Origin: Mastigias papua
Lineage: Eukaryota > Cnidaria > Scyphozoa > Rhizostomeae > Mastigiidae
Direction of reading: 5' to 3'
Length of the DNA: 64,000 nt
NCBI GenBank assembly: GCA_964019165.1
Contig: OZ025279.1
Location: 3,799,602 to 3,863,601, forward strand
The stretch's first letter is position 1. Each line of letters starts with the position of its first letter. Made by a program: the position numbers and the translations under genes. This document shows positions 11,979-24,021 of this stretch, in pieces. The notes under the pieces are model-generated. The model searched no databases. It was not told where the DNA came from and saw only the letters and a program-made list of their open reading frames with translations.

Positions 11979-13442
11979 CTGTACAAATAAGGATGATAAT
12001 TGTCATGGTATTACAATTTAGCTATAAAATTCATTGCGCTTCATTGGCACTACATTCTGCTATTTCATTGGCTAAACTTATAGAAGTTAATGCACCTAGC
12101 AAGCAAAACACATTCTAAGGCTACGTGAAAAATCTTTTATCACAACTACCTGTGACTTGAATCAGTGGTAGAGTGGAAAGGGCTTTTATGGGGGCTAAAA
12201 GTCAAATACTGTCGACAAGTTGCCTTCATTAACGAATCTAAAAAGTAATGATTGTGTTTAGAGGCAGTTGTGTACCAAATGGTAGTATGAAATTCCAGGA
12301 GGAGATAGCTATAGTTACAAGGGAAAGTCGCACCCCTATTCACCAACCAAAAATGGATATCATATCATGATTCCTACTGAGTTCAAGATGTTATTTCTTT
12401 GATAGGACCCCCAACCACAAGTTTCTTCCATTGAGGATCAAAAGTCTGAGTTGAGCCCCCTGGATTCACAGAGGTTGCCATCACTGGCATGGAACAGGGT
12501 AAACGAAGGGGCTTAAGAGCGTGTGGGGGTCTGGAGGCTAGCCCCCTTGGAAAAAGTTTAAAGCTATGCCCTTAACTTTGGCTTAGAGTGCGTCCTCAAA
12601 CTATCATCTTTGCCACTAGCAAAGAGGAACCATAGCAATCTGTGATCTATATCACAGAGAGCTAGACAGAAATATTTTGAAGAGATATCCTCCAATTCGA
12701 CTTTGAAGGAATCACGAAAACCACTGTTACCAAAGTGGGAGAAAACTGCTCTCCACTGGATAACTGCCCGTTCCCACGACACTGGTTGCCACGAATAGAT
12801 ACAATGTGGCCGATCAAGTACGTTAGTGACGTAAGAGGACCCACCACGGTTGGATCCGATGTGAGAGAAAAATGTTCTAAATTCTACCCATTAAATGGCT
12901 AAAAAGGCATCTCCCAGACCACAATCTGAATGAATAGTGTACAGCAATGTTCAGGCATCTCCCTGGTTTTCCATAGGTTCCCCTTATCCATTTTTTCTGA
13001 TGATAGATCCCAGGAACTGGGTCCATAAATGCTTGCAGGACTGTGTCAAATATTGAAGTGTCTTATTACTATGGAAGTGTCTTTATAATTAGTGAATAAA
13101 GTGAATGAATGTCAATAAAGTGAAATTGGAATCATGACTTTACTTTTCGTCGTGCTTGTTCTTCGGTTTATATAAGTACATAGATTAATGTGCTTTAGTT
13201 TTGATGACCTACTTTCAACACATGGACATACACTATTTACTTATTCACATTTTCCAGATCACACACCAACAGTTTGAATTTGTATCTCCGACAGTGAGTC
13301 AGAACCACATTCATTTTAGGCCCTAGTGGAGTACATGAATCCCTCAATGCGAGCAATATGCACAATTGTTATTAAATTTCACACAGCATTAATGAATACT
13401 TTGGAAAACCTGTCAGCTAGTAACAAAGAGTAATTATATTTA
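11979..13442. other. DPH5 intron, nothing recognised
   Basis: No conserved gene. A GC-rich stretch near 12390-12560 has several CCCCC/GGGGG blocks, including GGGGTCTGG..GCTAGCCCCC, like the degraded repeats near 35.5 kb. Minus-strand frames at 12564-12847 have no family resemblance. Confidence 0.4.
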
Positions 13443-15435
13443 GGCCCTGATTACATGGGAGTTTCACCATAAGGCAGAAATCAAATGGTACCACAAAGCA
13501 ATAAAGAGAGTTCGCTTGTACTCATAATTATTTCAATTTTATGATCTTATGATAGAGAAAGCAGCTACCATGAAAACAAATCTGGCAATGGCTGCATACT
13601 GATAACTACAACGAACTTGACAGCTGCACCGTACTCCTGGTTGCATTTCCTCAAGTACATTGGCTCTTGTGGATTGATGACTGAATACACTTTTGGCTTT
13701 CTCTCTCCATTTTCAGTATCAACCATCTGGATTTTCAGAAACGTCCAAAAACTTCGCAAGCCTGCTCAAATTGGCACCAACTAGCTACTTCCAGTGATGC
13801 AAGTACGGTGGCCCACAAGTATCACCGCAAAACATTCTTTCTCACGGCAAAACATTCCTTCTCACAGCAAAACTCTCTTTCTCACAGCAAAGCTCTCTTT
13901 CTCACGGCAAAACTTTCTTTTCACGGCAAAACGTTCTTTCTCATGGAAAAACGTTCTTTCTCACGGCAAAACTCTCTTTTCTCACGGCAAAACATTCTTT
14001 CTCACGGCAAAACTCTCTTTCTCGCGGCAAAATTTTCTTTCTAAAGGCAAAACTTTCTTTCTCACGGCAAAACTCTCTTTCTCGCGGCAAAACTCTCTTT
14101 CTCGCGGCAAAATTTTCTTTCTAAAGGCAAAACTTTCTTTCTCACGGCAAAACTCTCTTTCTCACGGCAAAACTCTCTTTCTCATGACAAAACGCTCTTT
14201 AGTAGGGTACAACATTCGCTCTGAGGAAAAAACTTGCTCAGAAAGCGAAGGGAAAGAGCGATACATGTAGTTGATGAGGGAAATACAAAGAGCCCCTTTT
14301 GCAAAACACTTCCTCCTTGGGATCATCTAGAAAGTACATACGCCTAAGATCGTCAAATGTTTGACCAAACCAATCCACCCACCCTGTACGGGCGAGTATG
14401 CTTTTGGTTCAAAACACCCATCTATCCCTGTACAAGCATACGAATCTTCGTTGATATTCCTTGAAAAATGCGAGGAAAAATGTTACCCATTTTTAGTTCA
14501 TAAAATGAACACAAAATGCATTAAGTACTTTTTCCAAAGTAATTGCTGCAATGTTTTAATTTTGTGCCATTTCGTCCGCATTTTCCCTCAGCTTGCACGA
14601 TGGGTAGGCTTTCTAGTAGAGCATTCCATCATGCTTACGCTTTGACCTTTACCAATCCACCAACCCTGTATGCATGTGTACGCTTTTGACCATACCCATC
14701 CACCAACCTTTAGAGTGTACGTACTTTCTGTATGGCCCCTTTTGCCTATTATTCCTTCTGGCAACCTTGAGTGAAAGGTATTGGAGCCAACAATGGAATC
14801 ATGGAAAGTATACCAACAACTTCCAGAAACGACCCAGTGCAGAGAGACATTGCTGCGTTCCTTCCAGTGTAATGAAAGAATTGACATCTCTTTTAGGCAA
14901 GGTCATGCGGTGTAAAGAAAAGTTTAGCCATGAGAAAAGTTTTGCCGTGAAAAAGAAAGTTTTGCCGTGAAAAAGAAAGTTTTGCCGTGGGAAAGAGTTT
15001 TGCCTTGAGAAAGAACGTTTTGCCGTGAGAAAGAGTTTTGCCGTAAGAAAGAAGATTTTGCCGTGAGAAATAATGTTCTGCCGTGAGAAAAGAGAGTTTT
15101 GACATGAGAAAGAAAGTTCTGCCGAGAGAAAGAATGTTTTACCGTGATACTTGTGGGCCACCATACCCAAGAGACCATTTCGTCAGTGGCATGTGCTCCA
15201 AAAACAATAGTTCCTAAGAGATAATTATGTGTGATAATAAGGAATAAAGTTTCATCCTGGGTAGAACAAGGAGGGCTGAGATTCCAGCCCTATGCTGAGT
15301 TTCAACCTAGGGTTGCATGTTATCGGCAACGTAACTTTTATAAGCCTGTGACCATAGAGAAGAGCCGGGTCTTCATCTCGGGTAGGCGGGCTGAAAATCC
15401 AGCCCTAAGGTGAAAACTCTCATGTAATCAGGGCC
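13443..15435. mobile_element. Non-autonomous DNA transposon, about 2 kb, TTA target duplication
   Basis: The termini are inverted: GGCCCTGATTACATGGGAG at 13443 onward and its complement, ending at 15435, differing by few bases over about 26 bp. Direct TTA repeats flank them (13440-13442 and 15436-15438). A 3-bp TWA duplication with GG-starting ends fits PIF/Harbinger-type elements, but no transposase is present. A minus-strand frame at 13565-13759 inside it is unidentified. The nested foldback at 13806-15163 makes up most of its length. Confidence 0.75.
13806..15163. mobile_element. Nested foldback element with tandem-repeat arms
   Basis: The ends YGGTGGCCCACAAGTATCAC are inverted copies, flanked by TA (13804-13805 and 15164-15165), as in Tc1/mariner-type insertions. 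The left arm (13825-14195) is about 19 copies of a unit near 20 bp (CTTTCTCACGGCAAAACT); the right arm (14925-15145) is about a dozen copies in opposite orientation. A three-unit higher-order block is repeated at about 14003-14062 and 14083-14142. The middle (14200-14900) has two related CCAATCCACC-type patches but no transposase. Confidence 0.8.
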
Positions 15436-15465
15436 TTAGAAAAGAAAATAACAACCATCTGTATA

Positions 15466-15773
15466 TCGTAAATCCTCCAATTAGCTCCCAGGGGGCTTAA
15501 TTATTTTATGCTTTTTGCATGGGGGCTTATTCGAGGAGGGGGGCTCATAAAATTACTAGCCACATGTCGCATAAACAGCTCATTGTCAAAGCTCCTATTA
15601 TCCACTGTATTGAAAGAACAGTCTAAATTTAAGCATTAGTCTCTATCAAAGTCTTGATCATGATATGGGGCAGGGGCTTATTGAAGGGGAGGGCTTATTA
15701 ACAATCTAAAGCTCTATTAAGGGGAACTTTTCGAGGGGACCTATTCCAGGGGGTCTTATTCGAGAATTTACGG
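15466..15773 (+). mobile_element. MITE of the CGTAAATCCTCGAAT family, copy 1
   Basis: It starts TCGTAAATCCTCCAATTAGC and ends with the complement GAGAATTTACGG. Inside are several blocks of GGGGGCTTATTCGAGG. It aligns along its whole length with copy 2 (21245-21586) read in reverse, including the shared internal stretch around CAGTCTA..TTTAAGCAT. A TA precedes it; the right TA is mutated to TT. It has no coding capacity. Confidence 0.8.
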
Positions 15774-16025
15774 TTCGTTAAAGGCACTATATTTTCTGTG
15801 AGTGAGGCAGTCAATGGACAAGTCCACAGCTTAAGCATTGTAAGTCATTACGTTTACAAACGGATAGAGTTTCGTAACTCGGAAAATAAGCTGTATATCT
15901 TCCGTTCATTTTCATAAACACACTAATAGAGATCATCTGCAGCTTTAGACTCATAACTAAAAGTGATCGATGTGATCACTTAGAGTAGATTCAATATAGC
16001 ATTAACATTAAACGAAGACTGTACA
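15774..16025. other. Short intron stretch
   Basis: About 250 bp without recognisable features. Confidence 0.3.
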
Positions 16026-17830
16026 ACGCATCGTTCTCTAATTGTAACGCTGCTTGATCTCAAAAATGCCTATAGCGAAACCCATCATAATCTCATATCT
16101 TCTGTTTTATCTTACCAATACATTCCTGACGATATTCAATCCTTGATAGCGAATCTCTACACTTATTTTAAAACGCCCATCATTACCAACCACAAACCAA
16201 CTGAGTATTACTGCCATTCCTGTTAAACGAGGTGTTTTACAGGGCGACTGCCTAAGTCCATTGCTTTCAATATGTGCTTCAATACATTCATCCAATTCAC
16301 AAAGGCTGAAAACTTCAAACAGCTTGGTGTCTAGGGAAACGATGGAGTAAATCATCTTTTTAATCCGGTTCAATGGTTCAAGTTCGCTGATGATGCTGCT
16401 ATTATCTCTAGTACTGAACGGAAAAACCAGTTACTTTTACATTGTTTTACGAGATGGTGCCAATGGGCACACATGATTAAAAGAGCGGATAAGTGCACTA
16501 ATTTCGGTATAAAGAAATTTTTTACTTGTTCAGAGCAATTCCAGCCGGAACTCTTTATCAATAAAGAAATTTGCCTCCCTTGTCCAAAGGAGGATATTCT
16601 AGATATCTTGGCTGCCATTCATTGTTCATCTTTGAGATGAACAATGAATGATCATCAGTGTTCATCATTCTTCACCTTTCAGATGAACAACGATGAACAT
16701 ATGTCCTCCATTAAATCACCCTTTTCCGAATACTCATTGAAATCAATTTTCTAGCCATTCTTCCTCGAATAAATTGCGCCTTTATCAAATATACATTCTC
16801 TCCAATGTCTCGCGGGACCTTACAGTTACCAATATCTTCATGACCTAGATTATACGATAGCTGTTTAATCTACTCTCTCACAGCTTTCGATATAAAGATC
16901 TCTCTCGCTATATTCGTAAATAGCTTAAGCTCCCGATAAGTGCAGCATTGAGTGGCATAATCCTCACCAAAAATTAGTTAGGAGTAAGTCTTCAAATTCC
17001 TTCAATGACATTTCTTCAATGCAAACTGTTCAGTATAATATCCTAAAGTCATCGTCAAATAACAACATCATATCGCTTTGAAAAAACACTTGCGAAGGAT
17101 CGCATATTCAATATGATTTATACGGAAATGCCAAGAAAGTCCTTAAAGCCGTTCGAACAGAACATGCTAAGTGTCTTCAACACGAGCTACCTTAACAGGA
17201 TAGCATTCTGTTTATTCTACTTGATAACTCCCTCAAAACGGCAAACTCTGTCTGGTCCACTGTTAAAAGAAACATGCCATGTAACACCTTTAATTTCACT
17301 GTTAGGTACTTAAATAACTCATTAGCAACCCGTGTTAATGGAATTTTAGTCAAACTTCCGACTGTTCCCTCTACATTCGTCCTGAAAGCTTACTACACAA
17401 TGTTGCAGGCTGCAAAGCTTACCTTGATGAAGGACGTATGATATGGCGTCATAATACAGCATTGCAGTTTATTGCCAACACCTTACAGTGAATTGTTGGT
17501 TCTATCTTACATGTTGACCTACCAGGCTTTCTTTCTCCGTGCATTATTACTGGTGATGCATTCCGTCCCGATCCTATTCTCATCATTACAGATCGAAAAC
17601 TCTATGCACTCGAATTGACAGTTGGTTTTGAAACGAATTTGAATAATAATTCACACAGGAAAAAAGAAAAGTACCAACAGCTTCTTCAAACATTGAACTC
17701 TAATTTTATCTCGTTAAATCTGTAAATCTGTCTATTAGTCTAAAACTTTCAACATAAGCATCTGATAAATGTATTTCATTTGTTGCCTTAGAAACAACCC
17801 TCAAACCCGTCCTTATGTGATTTCGTTCTA
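16026..17830 (+). mobile_element. LINE remnant with restriction-like endonuclease (R2/NeSL/Hero-type)
   Basis: Plus-strand frames give LLDLKNAYSETHHNL (RT motif A), after a shift CFNTFIQF, then WFKFADDAAIIS (motif C, FADD intact), then WCQWAHMIKRADKC. About 1.2 kb further the frame reads DAFRPDPILIITDRKLYALELTVGFETN, here described by its key residues: P-D, then E-L-T and a GFE, the PD-(D/E)xK-like endonuclease at the C-terminus of site-specific LINE clades. Many stops and shifts (for example at 16228 and 16334) show it is dead. RT and endonuclease are linked by heavily decayed sequence. Confidence 0.75.
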
Positions 17831-18288
17831 GTAAATTGCAGCTTCTTTGCTTTTCCCGCTTGTTTGCTTGTTTGTTTGAATATCTGTTTTTTTGCTTAGA
17901 CGTTACCTGTAACTTGGCTAGTCAACTCAAAGGAACTGCAACAGTGAAGTTTGATATTGCATTGTATTGTATGAACTATATGAATGAAGATTGCAAAAAA
18001 AACTATTCTTGTATGCATCCAAGTAGCCACCTGCAGACTACCTTACTGAGTGACGCCTACAGTATATTTTAAGATATTGTTGTTTGCTTTATTATCGATT
18101 AATCTACAGTAGGCAAACATACAAAAAGCTACAAAAAAAGCTAAATTAGGCCTACTATATAACACCAAGTGAAGAGAAACTAAAGCAAAATACAATAATA
18201 CAAAGCAAATAGCTACTGATACATGAATAGGTATTTACAACGTTCAGGTATTTTCCGCGTTGTAGAATGCATGAATTACATTATCTGT
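17831..18288. other. Probable 3' untranslated part of flanking LINEs
   Basis: TTTG/TTGC-rich sequence between two LINE remnants of opposite orientation. No further feature seen. Confidence 0.35.
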
Positions 18289-19390
18289 TCAGGAATCCAT
18301 CTGAGTTACGAGAGGTCTGCATACTCTGCAGTTACACTCCTCTCCCACCAGACCCTGATTTGTCCTTTTGAAACTGGAAAGAGTATCTGATTGTATAACA
18401 TTATTAGGAAATGTCTGTCCTAAACTATAACCAGTATACGATACTGTCTCTAAGCCATAGCACGTAGTACTTGCTTCTTGTAAGGATAGGTTAGGACAGC
18501 CTCTTAACCCAAAAGAACCCGTTTTTGACAAAACTTTCTTTCATAAAGCTAGGAAAGATTAGCTATTGTAAGGTTCATCTGTGGAGTGGGACCGAATTGA
18601 TTCTCAGTAAGATTGTATAACAATCTGATCTCATAACCTTGTATGATATCCCCAGTGTCCTTTCGTGTATATGGCTAATTGTATTGTTCAATGTTCTGGC
18701 ACAGAACATCCATAGAAGCGGACAGTAGCTGAAATAGGATAACACGAATGCCTTCGATATTTGTTTCATGTCCTCAGTTTCAAGGAAATTAGAAATTAGA
18801 GAGAGTATGTAGCTTCTGATCAGTCTTGTTACAAAGTTGAGGTTTTGGTCAAAAACCCCACCAAGCAGCTTCTCTTCTGTGCTTTCATTTATGTTTGCAC
18901 TTTCGATATTTATAGAATCATTGGTACTTGTGTCTCCAAATACCGTTCTGGTAGTACTTGTACTCATCCAGCTTCCTGTCGTTTGTTTGGAAACCATTTT
19001 GTAATTTTAAGGGCATCGTGCCCTAACATTTGACAACACTTTCAAAATAACTATCATAAGCATACATTGTCATATCATATGCATAGTGGCAGAACTGGTT
19101 GTCTTTCACAAACATGAAGATACCATATATGTGTAAGTTAAACAGCAGAGGCTCAAAGACCAAACCTTGAGATACTCCAATAACTGTTTCTCTCCATGAA
19201 CTGAGGGAACCGTTCATCTTCAGCCTCTGTTTCCTCTCACAGAGGTAGATAAAATTTCAGTTACCGTCACTGGCTCTAATTCAAACAGGCTTGGTTCGAA
19301 ACTTTCTTCAATCTTCCTGATCATAGGATGACATCCATATTTCTTGATAGTTTTTTCTAATACTATCATTGGTTCCACTTGCTTCTGAAA
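18289..19390 (-). mobile_element. LINE ORF2 remnant, minus strand
   Basis: From 19390 leftward the minus strand gives remains of motif A, then NGSLSSWRETVIGVSQG (motif B region), PLLFNLHIYGIF, and a catalytic box changed to HYAYDMT from the usual YADDT. At 18575-18997 follow INESTEEKLLGGVFDQNLNF and SYFSYCPLLWMFC; at 18289-18531 the tail with GLVGEECNCRVCRP. Order and spacing fit a CR1-like ORF2. Active-site loss and frame breaks at about 19020 and 18550 show it is inactive. Confidence 0.8.
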
Positions 19391-20049
19391 ACATTGACTG
19401 TTCCTCAGAAATTCCTATACTTTCTGTCATATTATGAAATAATAATTAAAACTCTCCGCGATATTTCTGTCTTCAGTGAGAATAGTGCACACCGTGGATG
19501 TTTTCATCTATTCCTCAGCAATAGTACAATAACTATGCGCAATCTCTTGCAGGTGAAATGCTGGTTAGAAAAGATACCCTGTGCATAGTTCTCAATGGCG
19601 AAGTCTCTATTATAGGATTTATTAAAAAAAAAAGCTCATGCGTGTTGGTCACAAGCTTATATATTTGTGGCCTTTTGAAAGGAGAACGATCCAGACAAAA
19701 TTTAGTTTTTATACATGATATGGGGAATACAGTCGAGACGGAACATGTTACAAAATTGCGACACTGATAAAAAAGGTGGTATTACACACCATGGTCGCTC
19801 GCAATGAGGAAGAGAGGACTAGTATGCTAGCTAAGATACTCATGGAAATCATATGTCAAGAAATTACTGAAATTCTGCAATTTTTCCATAGACTGATGTA
19901 AAACTGCCTTCTCAAAGGTGGACAAAAATTAGTCAACAAGAGGCAGCGTCACCTTTTCTACATATGCCACAGAATCTAAACAATCCTCTTGATAACTTTT
20001 ACATAGGGAGATTGAGCTCAGCTACTTTACATAATTTGTAAAAATATCG
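19391..20049. other. Intron sequence, nothing recognised
   Basis: No motif or repeat of note apart from short A and T runs. Confidence 0.3.
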
Positions 20050-20625
20050 ATTAAACAACTTGCCTTTGAAAACTTGGTGACAAATGCTATCACTTTCATT
20101 CGGATTTACAAAGAAACCTCAAGCGTTAAGTCTAATTGGAGAAAGCCAGTTCAGTAAGGCAGGGCATCTCGGATAGGCAAGGCAGGATGATATTATTACG
20201 TGTAACTGAGATGGGATGAAACTCCAATGAATACTATACAGAATCAGAAGATTTCCTCTAAGTAGGTATCGGTTAGAATACTTCAAAACTCCAACGCCTC
20301 TATAGATTCTCTTGAATTTAGATGACAAGTGGGGGGGGGGGTCATTTTCAGATCATCGCTAACCTGCAAACCAAGGTACATATTTGATTATGTTTACTAC
20401 CGTGAACCCCCCATCACTGATGATACACTCATGTTTGGAAGAAAAAGGCAGGTCGATTCTATGAAGCTTGGGCCTACAGCCTATTAACATTCCTTGAGTT
20501 TTCACAATGCAAAGAGATAGCTTATTGGATTCGAGCCAGCATCTAAGAGCTATAAAATCAGCATTTACTGCCGCATTGATTTCGCTAATGTAAACAGAAC
20601 AATGACCTTAGTCATAAGTACTTAT
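20050..20625 (-). mobile_element. LINE RT thumb fragment, minus strand
   Basis: Translated on the minus strand: EINAAVNADFIALRCWLESN, then KLSLCIVKTQGMLIGCRPKL, a broken YLGLQ-type segment, and after a poly-G tract RIYRGVGVLKYSNRYLLRG. This is the region after the RT catalytic box of a CR1/L2-like element, related in pattern to the LINE at 29-32.8 kb. The G tract at 20331-20341 lies in the broken part. Confidence 0.7.
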
Positions 20626-20929
20626 AAATAGCATTATATTTACACTTAATAGAGAAATCTGCTATTATATGCAATGAGTTATTTTCGCTTATGTATCGTT
20701 GTATTTTTCTTCCTTTGTCTACTTACTTATTAAGACGATTCATCTGCCCCTCATCTAGTTATATAAAGTTTTAATAAATTTAGGTGCATACCAGGTTACA
20801 TAAATATCTGTCATTAATCTCCAAAATATCATGCTAGCATATCGCGAATGTAGATATTCATTAGCTCATATTACTGAGCCATATATAAATGATTGGGTAA
20901 AATATGCAAACGATAAAAAGAAGTCTTAC

Positions 20930-20993
20930 CCAAAAGGATCTCCTACTACAAGAAAGGCAACATCCTCTCCATCAGAGCCATCCAATATGGAAT
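20930..20993 (-). CDS. DPH5: DPH5, internal exon (third by family alignment)
   Basis: The minus-strand exon codes for SILDGSDGEDVAFLVVGDPF. The block DVAFLVVGDPFG is the SAM-binding glycine-rich loop of DPH5. The acceptor is CTTTGTTTGTAAG, directly after an in-frame stop, so the exon cannot extend upstream. The donor is TTTTGG|GTAAGA. It begins with AT, which completes a G|AT aspartate, and ends with GG, which the A of the exon at 11870-11978 completes to GGA; the phases therefore agree. The exon is only 64 nt and was identified by sequence pattern, not length. Confidence 0.95.
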
Positions 20994-21244
20994 CTTACAA
21001 ACAAAGAAAGCCAAGATAGTATAGATTGAATTCAGAGTATTATGGCATAGTATTATGTTCATAGAAATTTTATTACCTTGAATAAGAAACATTCATTCTG
21101 CACTCCATCCACAATTGATTCACTCTTACCTGGATATTTACAATGCTACAGGCTTATATACAAATGTTATCGGATCTTCTTACATTATAGGAATAAATCG
21201 AACAAATATAATAGGAAACCACAAACGTTAGCAGGGCTGGATTA

Positions 21245-21586
21245 CCGTAAATCCTCGAATTAGCCCCCCCCTCGAATATGCCCCCCTCGAATAAGCCCCA
21301 TGCTAGAACTTCAAATTGTTAATAAGCCCCCCCTCGAATAAGCCCCCACCCTCGAATAAGCCCCCACCCTAGGTGATGATGAAGACTGTAATAAAGACTG
21401 ATGCTTAAATATAGACTGTTCTTGTAATAGTATGGAGAAAAGGAGCTTTGGCAACGAGCTTTTTATACGACATTTGTCAAATAATTTTATAAGTCCCCCC
21501 TCGAATAAGCCCCCCTCGAATAAGCCCCCACCCAAAAAGCAGCAAAAATAAATAAGCCCCCAGGGAGCTAATTCGAGGATTTACGG
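21245..21586 (-). mobile_element. MITE of the CGTAAATCCTCGAAT family, copy 2
   Basis: Terminal inverted repeats CCGTAAATCCTCGAATTAGC at both ends, flanked by TA duplications (21243-21244 and 21587-21588). Inside are six or more blocks of CCCCCTCGAATAAGC. It is the reverse orientation of copy 1 (15466-15773) and preserves the family better. Confidence 0.88.
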
Positions 21587-21588
21587 TA

Positions 21589-21912
21589 CATTTTTTTTGC
21601 ATTTTTCTTATTCAGAAGTTTTGAGATGAGGCATAATAATGAACAAATGCCTCCTTCAATAGTGTTAACGATCTACCCGTAATATGAAACAATGATTTAG
21701 TTATCTTTAGCTATCAAACGTTTAGTATCTAGTTGCTATACTAAACTCTTCGACACTCGTCCCCTCCTGTAAATAGCTTTCAGTACTTTCTATATAGATA
21801 TGGATTGCGGAACTTTGATATTTGAAAACGTAAACGAAAGCGCCGTATGGAAGGTCTAAACTTTCCCATGAGTTGTATCACTACAATAGTACTTTCAAAA
21901 ACCTTTAAAAGC
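21589..21912. other. Intron stretch, nothing recognised
   Basis: About 320 bp of AT-rich sequence between a MITE and a SINE. Confidence 0.3.
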
Positions 21913-22015
21913 TGTGGCCTGATAGCCCAGTTGGTAGAGCACTGACGTACAATTTCAGGGGTCGCGAGTTCGAATCCCGCTCGAGTCGGTTATTTTCTCG
22001 CACTTTCACTTTTCA
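21913..22015 (+). mobile_element. tRNA-derived SINE, single copy
   Basis: Box A TAGCCCAGTTGG at 21923-21934 and box B GAGTTCGAATCC at 21966-21977, followed by the tail TTATTTTCTCGCACTTTCAC. It is the same family as the pair at 6551-6942. The anticodon stem is imperfect, so it is unlikely to be a functional tRNA gene. Confidence 0.85.
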
Positions 22016-22115
22016 AAACCTTAAAAGTAACACTTCAGAGTAGAAATAGCAATACTGAATTATGAACTCTGAATCCTGCCCTTCTATATGATTTATAGTT
22101 CTACAAATGTAGAGT

Positions 22116-22202
22116 TTATATATCAACGATCTGCCAGGAAATATAAAGCATAATATGAAGCTATTCGTCGATGACGCATTACGCCATCGGGGGCACCAAT
22201 AA
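22116..22202 (+). mobile_element. Tiny LINE RT motif-C fossil
   Basis: The frame LYINDLPGNIKHNMKLFVDD is an RT signature with the catalytic FVDD box, ending at a stop at 22200. Only 28 codons survive. It lies 100 bp after the SINE, so the two may be parts of one composite. Confidence 0.75.
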
Positions 22203-23909
22203 GGTGCTTTTGGGGAGGTTATAGTGCTATGCGGGCAGGGAAGTGTAAGACAAATGCGGATGTGGTGCGGACATCGGACATAACTTCTCATGCGGTGCGG
22301 AAAGAGGACACAAAAGTACCGCTAATTCGCAAAGCAAATCCAAATAAACACACATAAATACTTTGAGCAGGCCTGACTGTGAGCCTCAAGGTTGAATCTC
22401 AAGATAATTATCACAAGGAAGGGTGTAAGGCGTACAAATTCTAACCAGGCATTCTGACAGACAACTTTGTAGCTTCTACATGATTTTAGCCATTTCATCA
22501 AGCCTATTAATAACATTCATGTTAAAGAAATGGCTCTATGATCCAGAAAATTGCTCTTCAGTAGAATTTACTCACTTTGTTAAAAACAACAACCCCAGAA
22601 GTATTATAAATCAGGATCTGTAGTTAGGACTTTTCTATTACACACCGTTATAATAAGAAACAAGTATATAAGAAACACTAGGCTCAAATCAAGCAAGATG
22701 TATACAACATTTGAGAAACACAGGCAGACTGAGCTAGAAAAGTAAATTAGAAAAACTGTTTTTGCAAGAAACCTCTTTATCAAATACATAAAAGTACATA
22801 CATACTTCACGGAACCTGAAAACTCTATTTCCCTATTCCTCTGCTCCTTACATGGGTTGTTACTGTATTGCAAATCTCAAGAATTTTAAGAAACTGGTTG
22901 CTGTTGGATATGACAAAATATTGAGAAACATCCAGGCTGAAAGTAGAAAGCTATTTTCTAAAGGTGTGGAATGTAAAACTTTTCTGCCCCGAAAAGTCAT
23001 TATGCATACTAAAGGCTCATGCATATGTGCTCATGAAGTGGGCCCAATGGGAAAAACATCAATGAAATCTTTGTTGAAATTTAAAATACCAACATATGCT
23101 GCTTTGCACGAAAGGCAGGACAAATAAATATATACTTGCAAACCAACCTGCTTCTTGCTCAACTAAGTGCCTATCAGCAACAATAAGATCTCGCTGGTAA
23201 AATTGTTCCTAAAATAAGTATTTGGCTGATTAGTTATAGTAAAAAATGTTGCTTTGTAGCTACTTGCAGAAGAGAGACTTTTTCACTAATGTGACAAACT
23301 GACTATATGCCTTGGTGAAAATGGGACTAAAATCCCAGAAGAATATGAAATATATATAGCAATGCATAGGTCGGAATTAATGTCCAAATATCCACTGAAG
23401 AAGTCCTAATCATTCAAAATCACAAAAATTGACTGACGATATCAAACATAGCTTAACATTAACTAACATCATGGATTGGAAAGAAAATCTGATGGTAGAG
23501 AGGCTTAACACTGCCAATGGACAGTTAATAGCTTCCAAACTGTTCTTGGGCACTATATAGACTAATATAAAACAATGGATTAACATTGCAAAATGAAACT
23601 TTCCTATATGAAAACATCAATGTATCTTAGATGAAGGTAGAGAAAATGCATCACTTATACACAATGTGGGTGGTAAGCACTTTCCTGCTTTAGTATTAAA
23701 AAGTCCCTTCAAAACAAATTACAACACACTACCATCAAAAGTTTACAAAGATACAAAATATTCAATACAAGAGTCAAACACAAGTCCAGATCAACAACTA
23801 AATAGAAAAATAATACCATAATACAAAGAAACTATATGTCAATTCTGAAGAACAAACATATATAAACGGGAAAAGATAACACTCCTCTCCTATTTGGCAT
23901 ACTCCCGAG
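22203..23909. other. Intron sequence, nothing recognised
   Basis: A 92-codon plus frame at 22852-23127 shows no domain. The last 100 bp before the Gypsy LTR are A-rich. Confidence 0.4.
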
Positions 23910-24021
23910 TGTTACAATATACGTCATATCCGGTCTACAGCATTAATTCTTGAAGCATTCGGTTATCGTACACACAATGAGTGGAATATTCTTGTCGTTC
24001 TTGCGTCTACTACATGAAACA
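23910..24021 (+). repeat. 5' LTR of the Gypsy element
   Basis: Starts TGTTAC and ends GAAACA. It aligns without a length change to 28514-28625, with roughly one difference in seven bases. The short length (112 bp) may mean that internal parts were lost in an ancestor. Confidence 0.85.

Noticed and set aside
13794..14270. 158-codon Ser/Phe/Lys-rich repetitive protein
   Set aside because: It is the translation of the foldback arm; the opposite arm gives the same protein on the other strand.
22520..22585. Candidate for the missing DPH5 exon (minus-strand KFY then a stop)
   Set aside because: Only three residues agree, an in-frame stop interrupts it, and splice sites do not fit.
22852..23127. 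92-codon plus-strand frame
   Set aside because: No domain, no splice context and no repeat similarity recognised.
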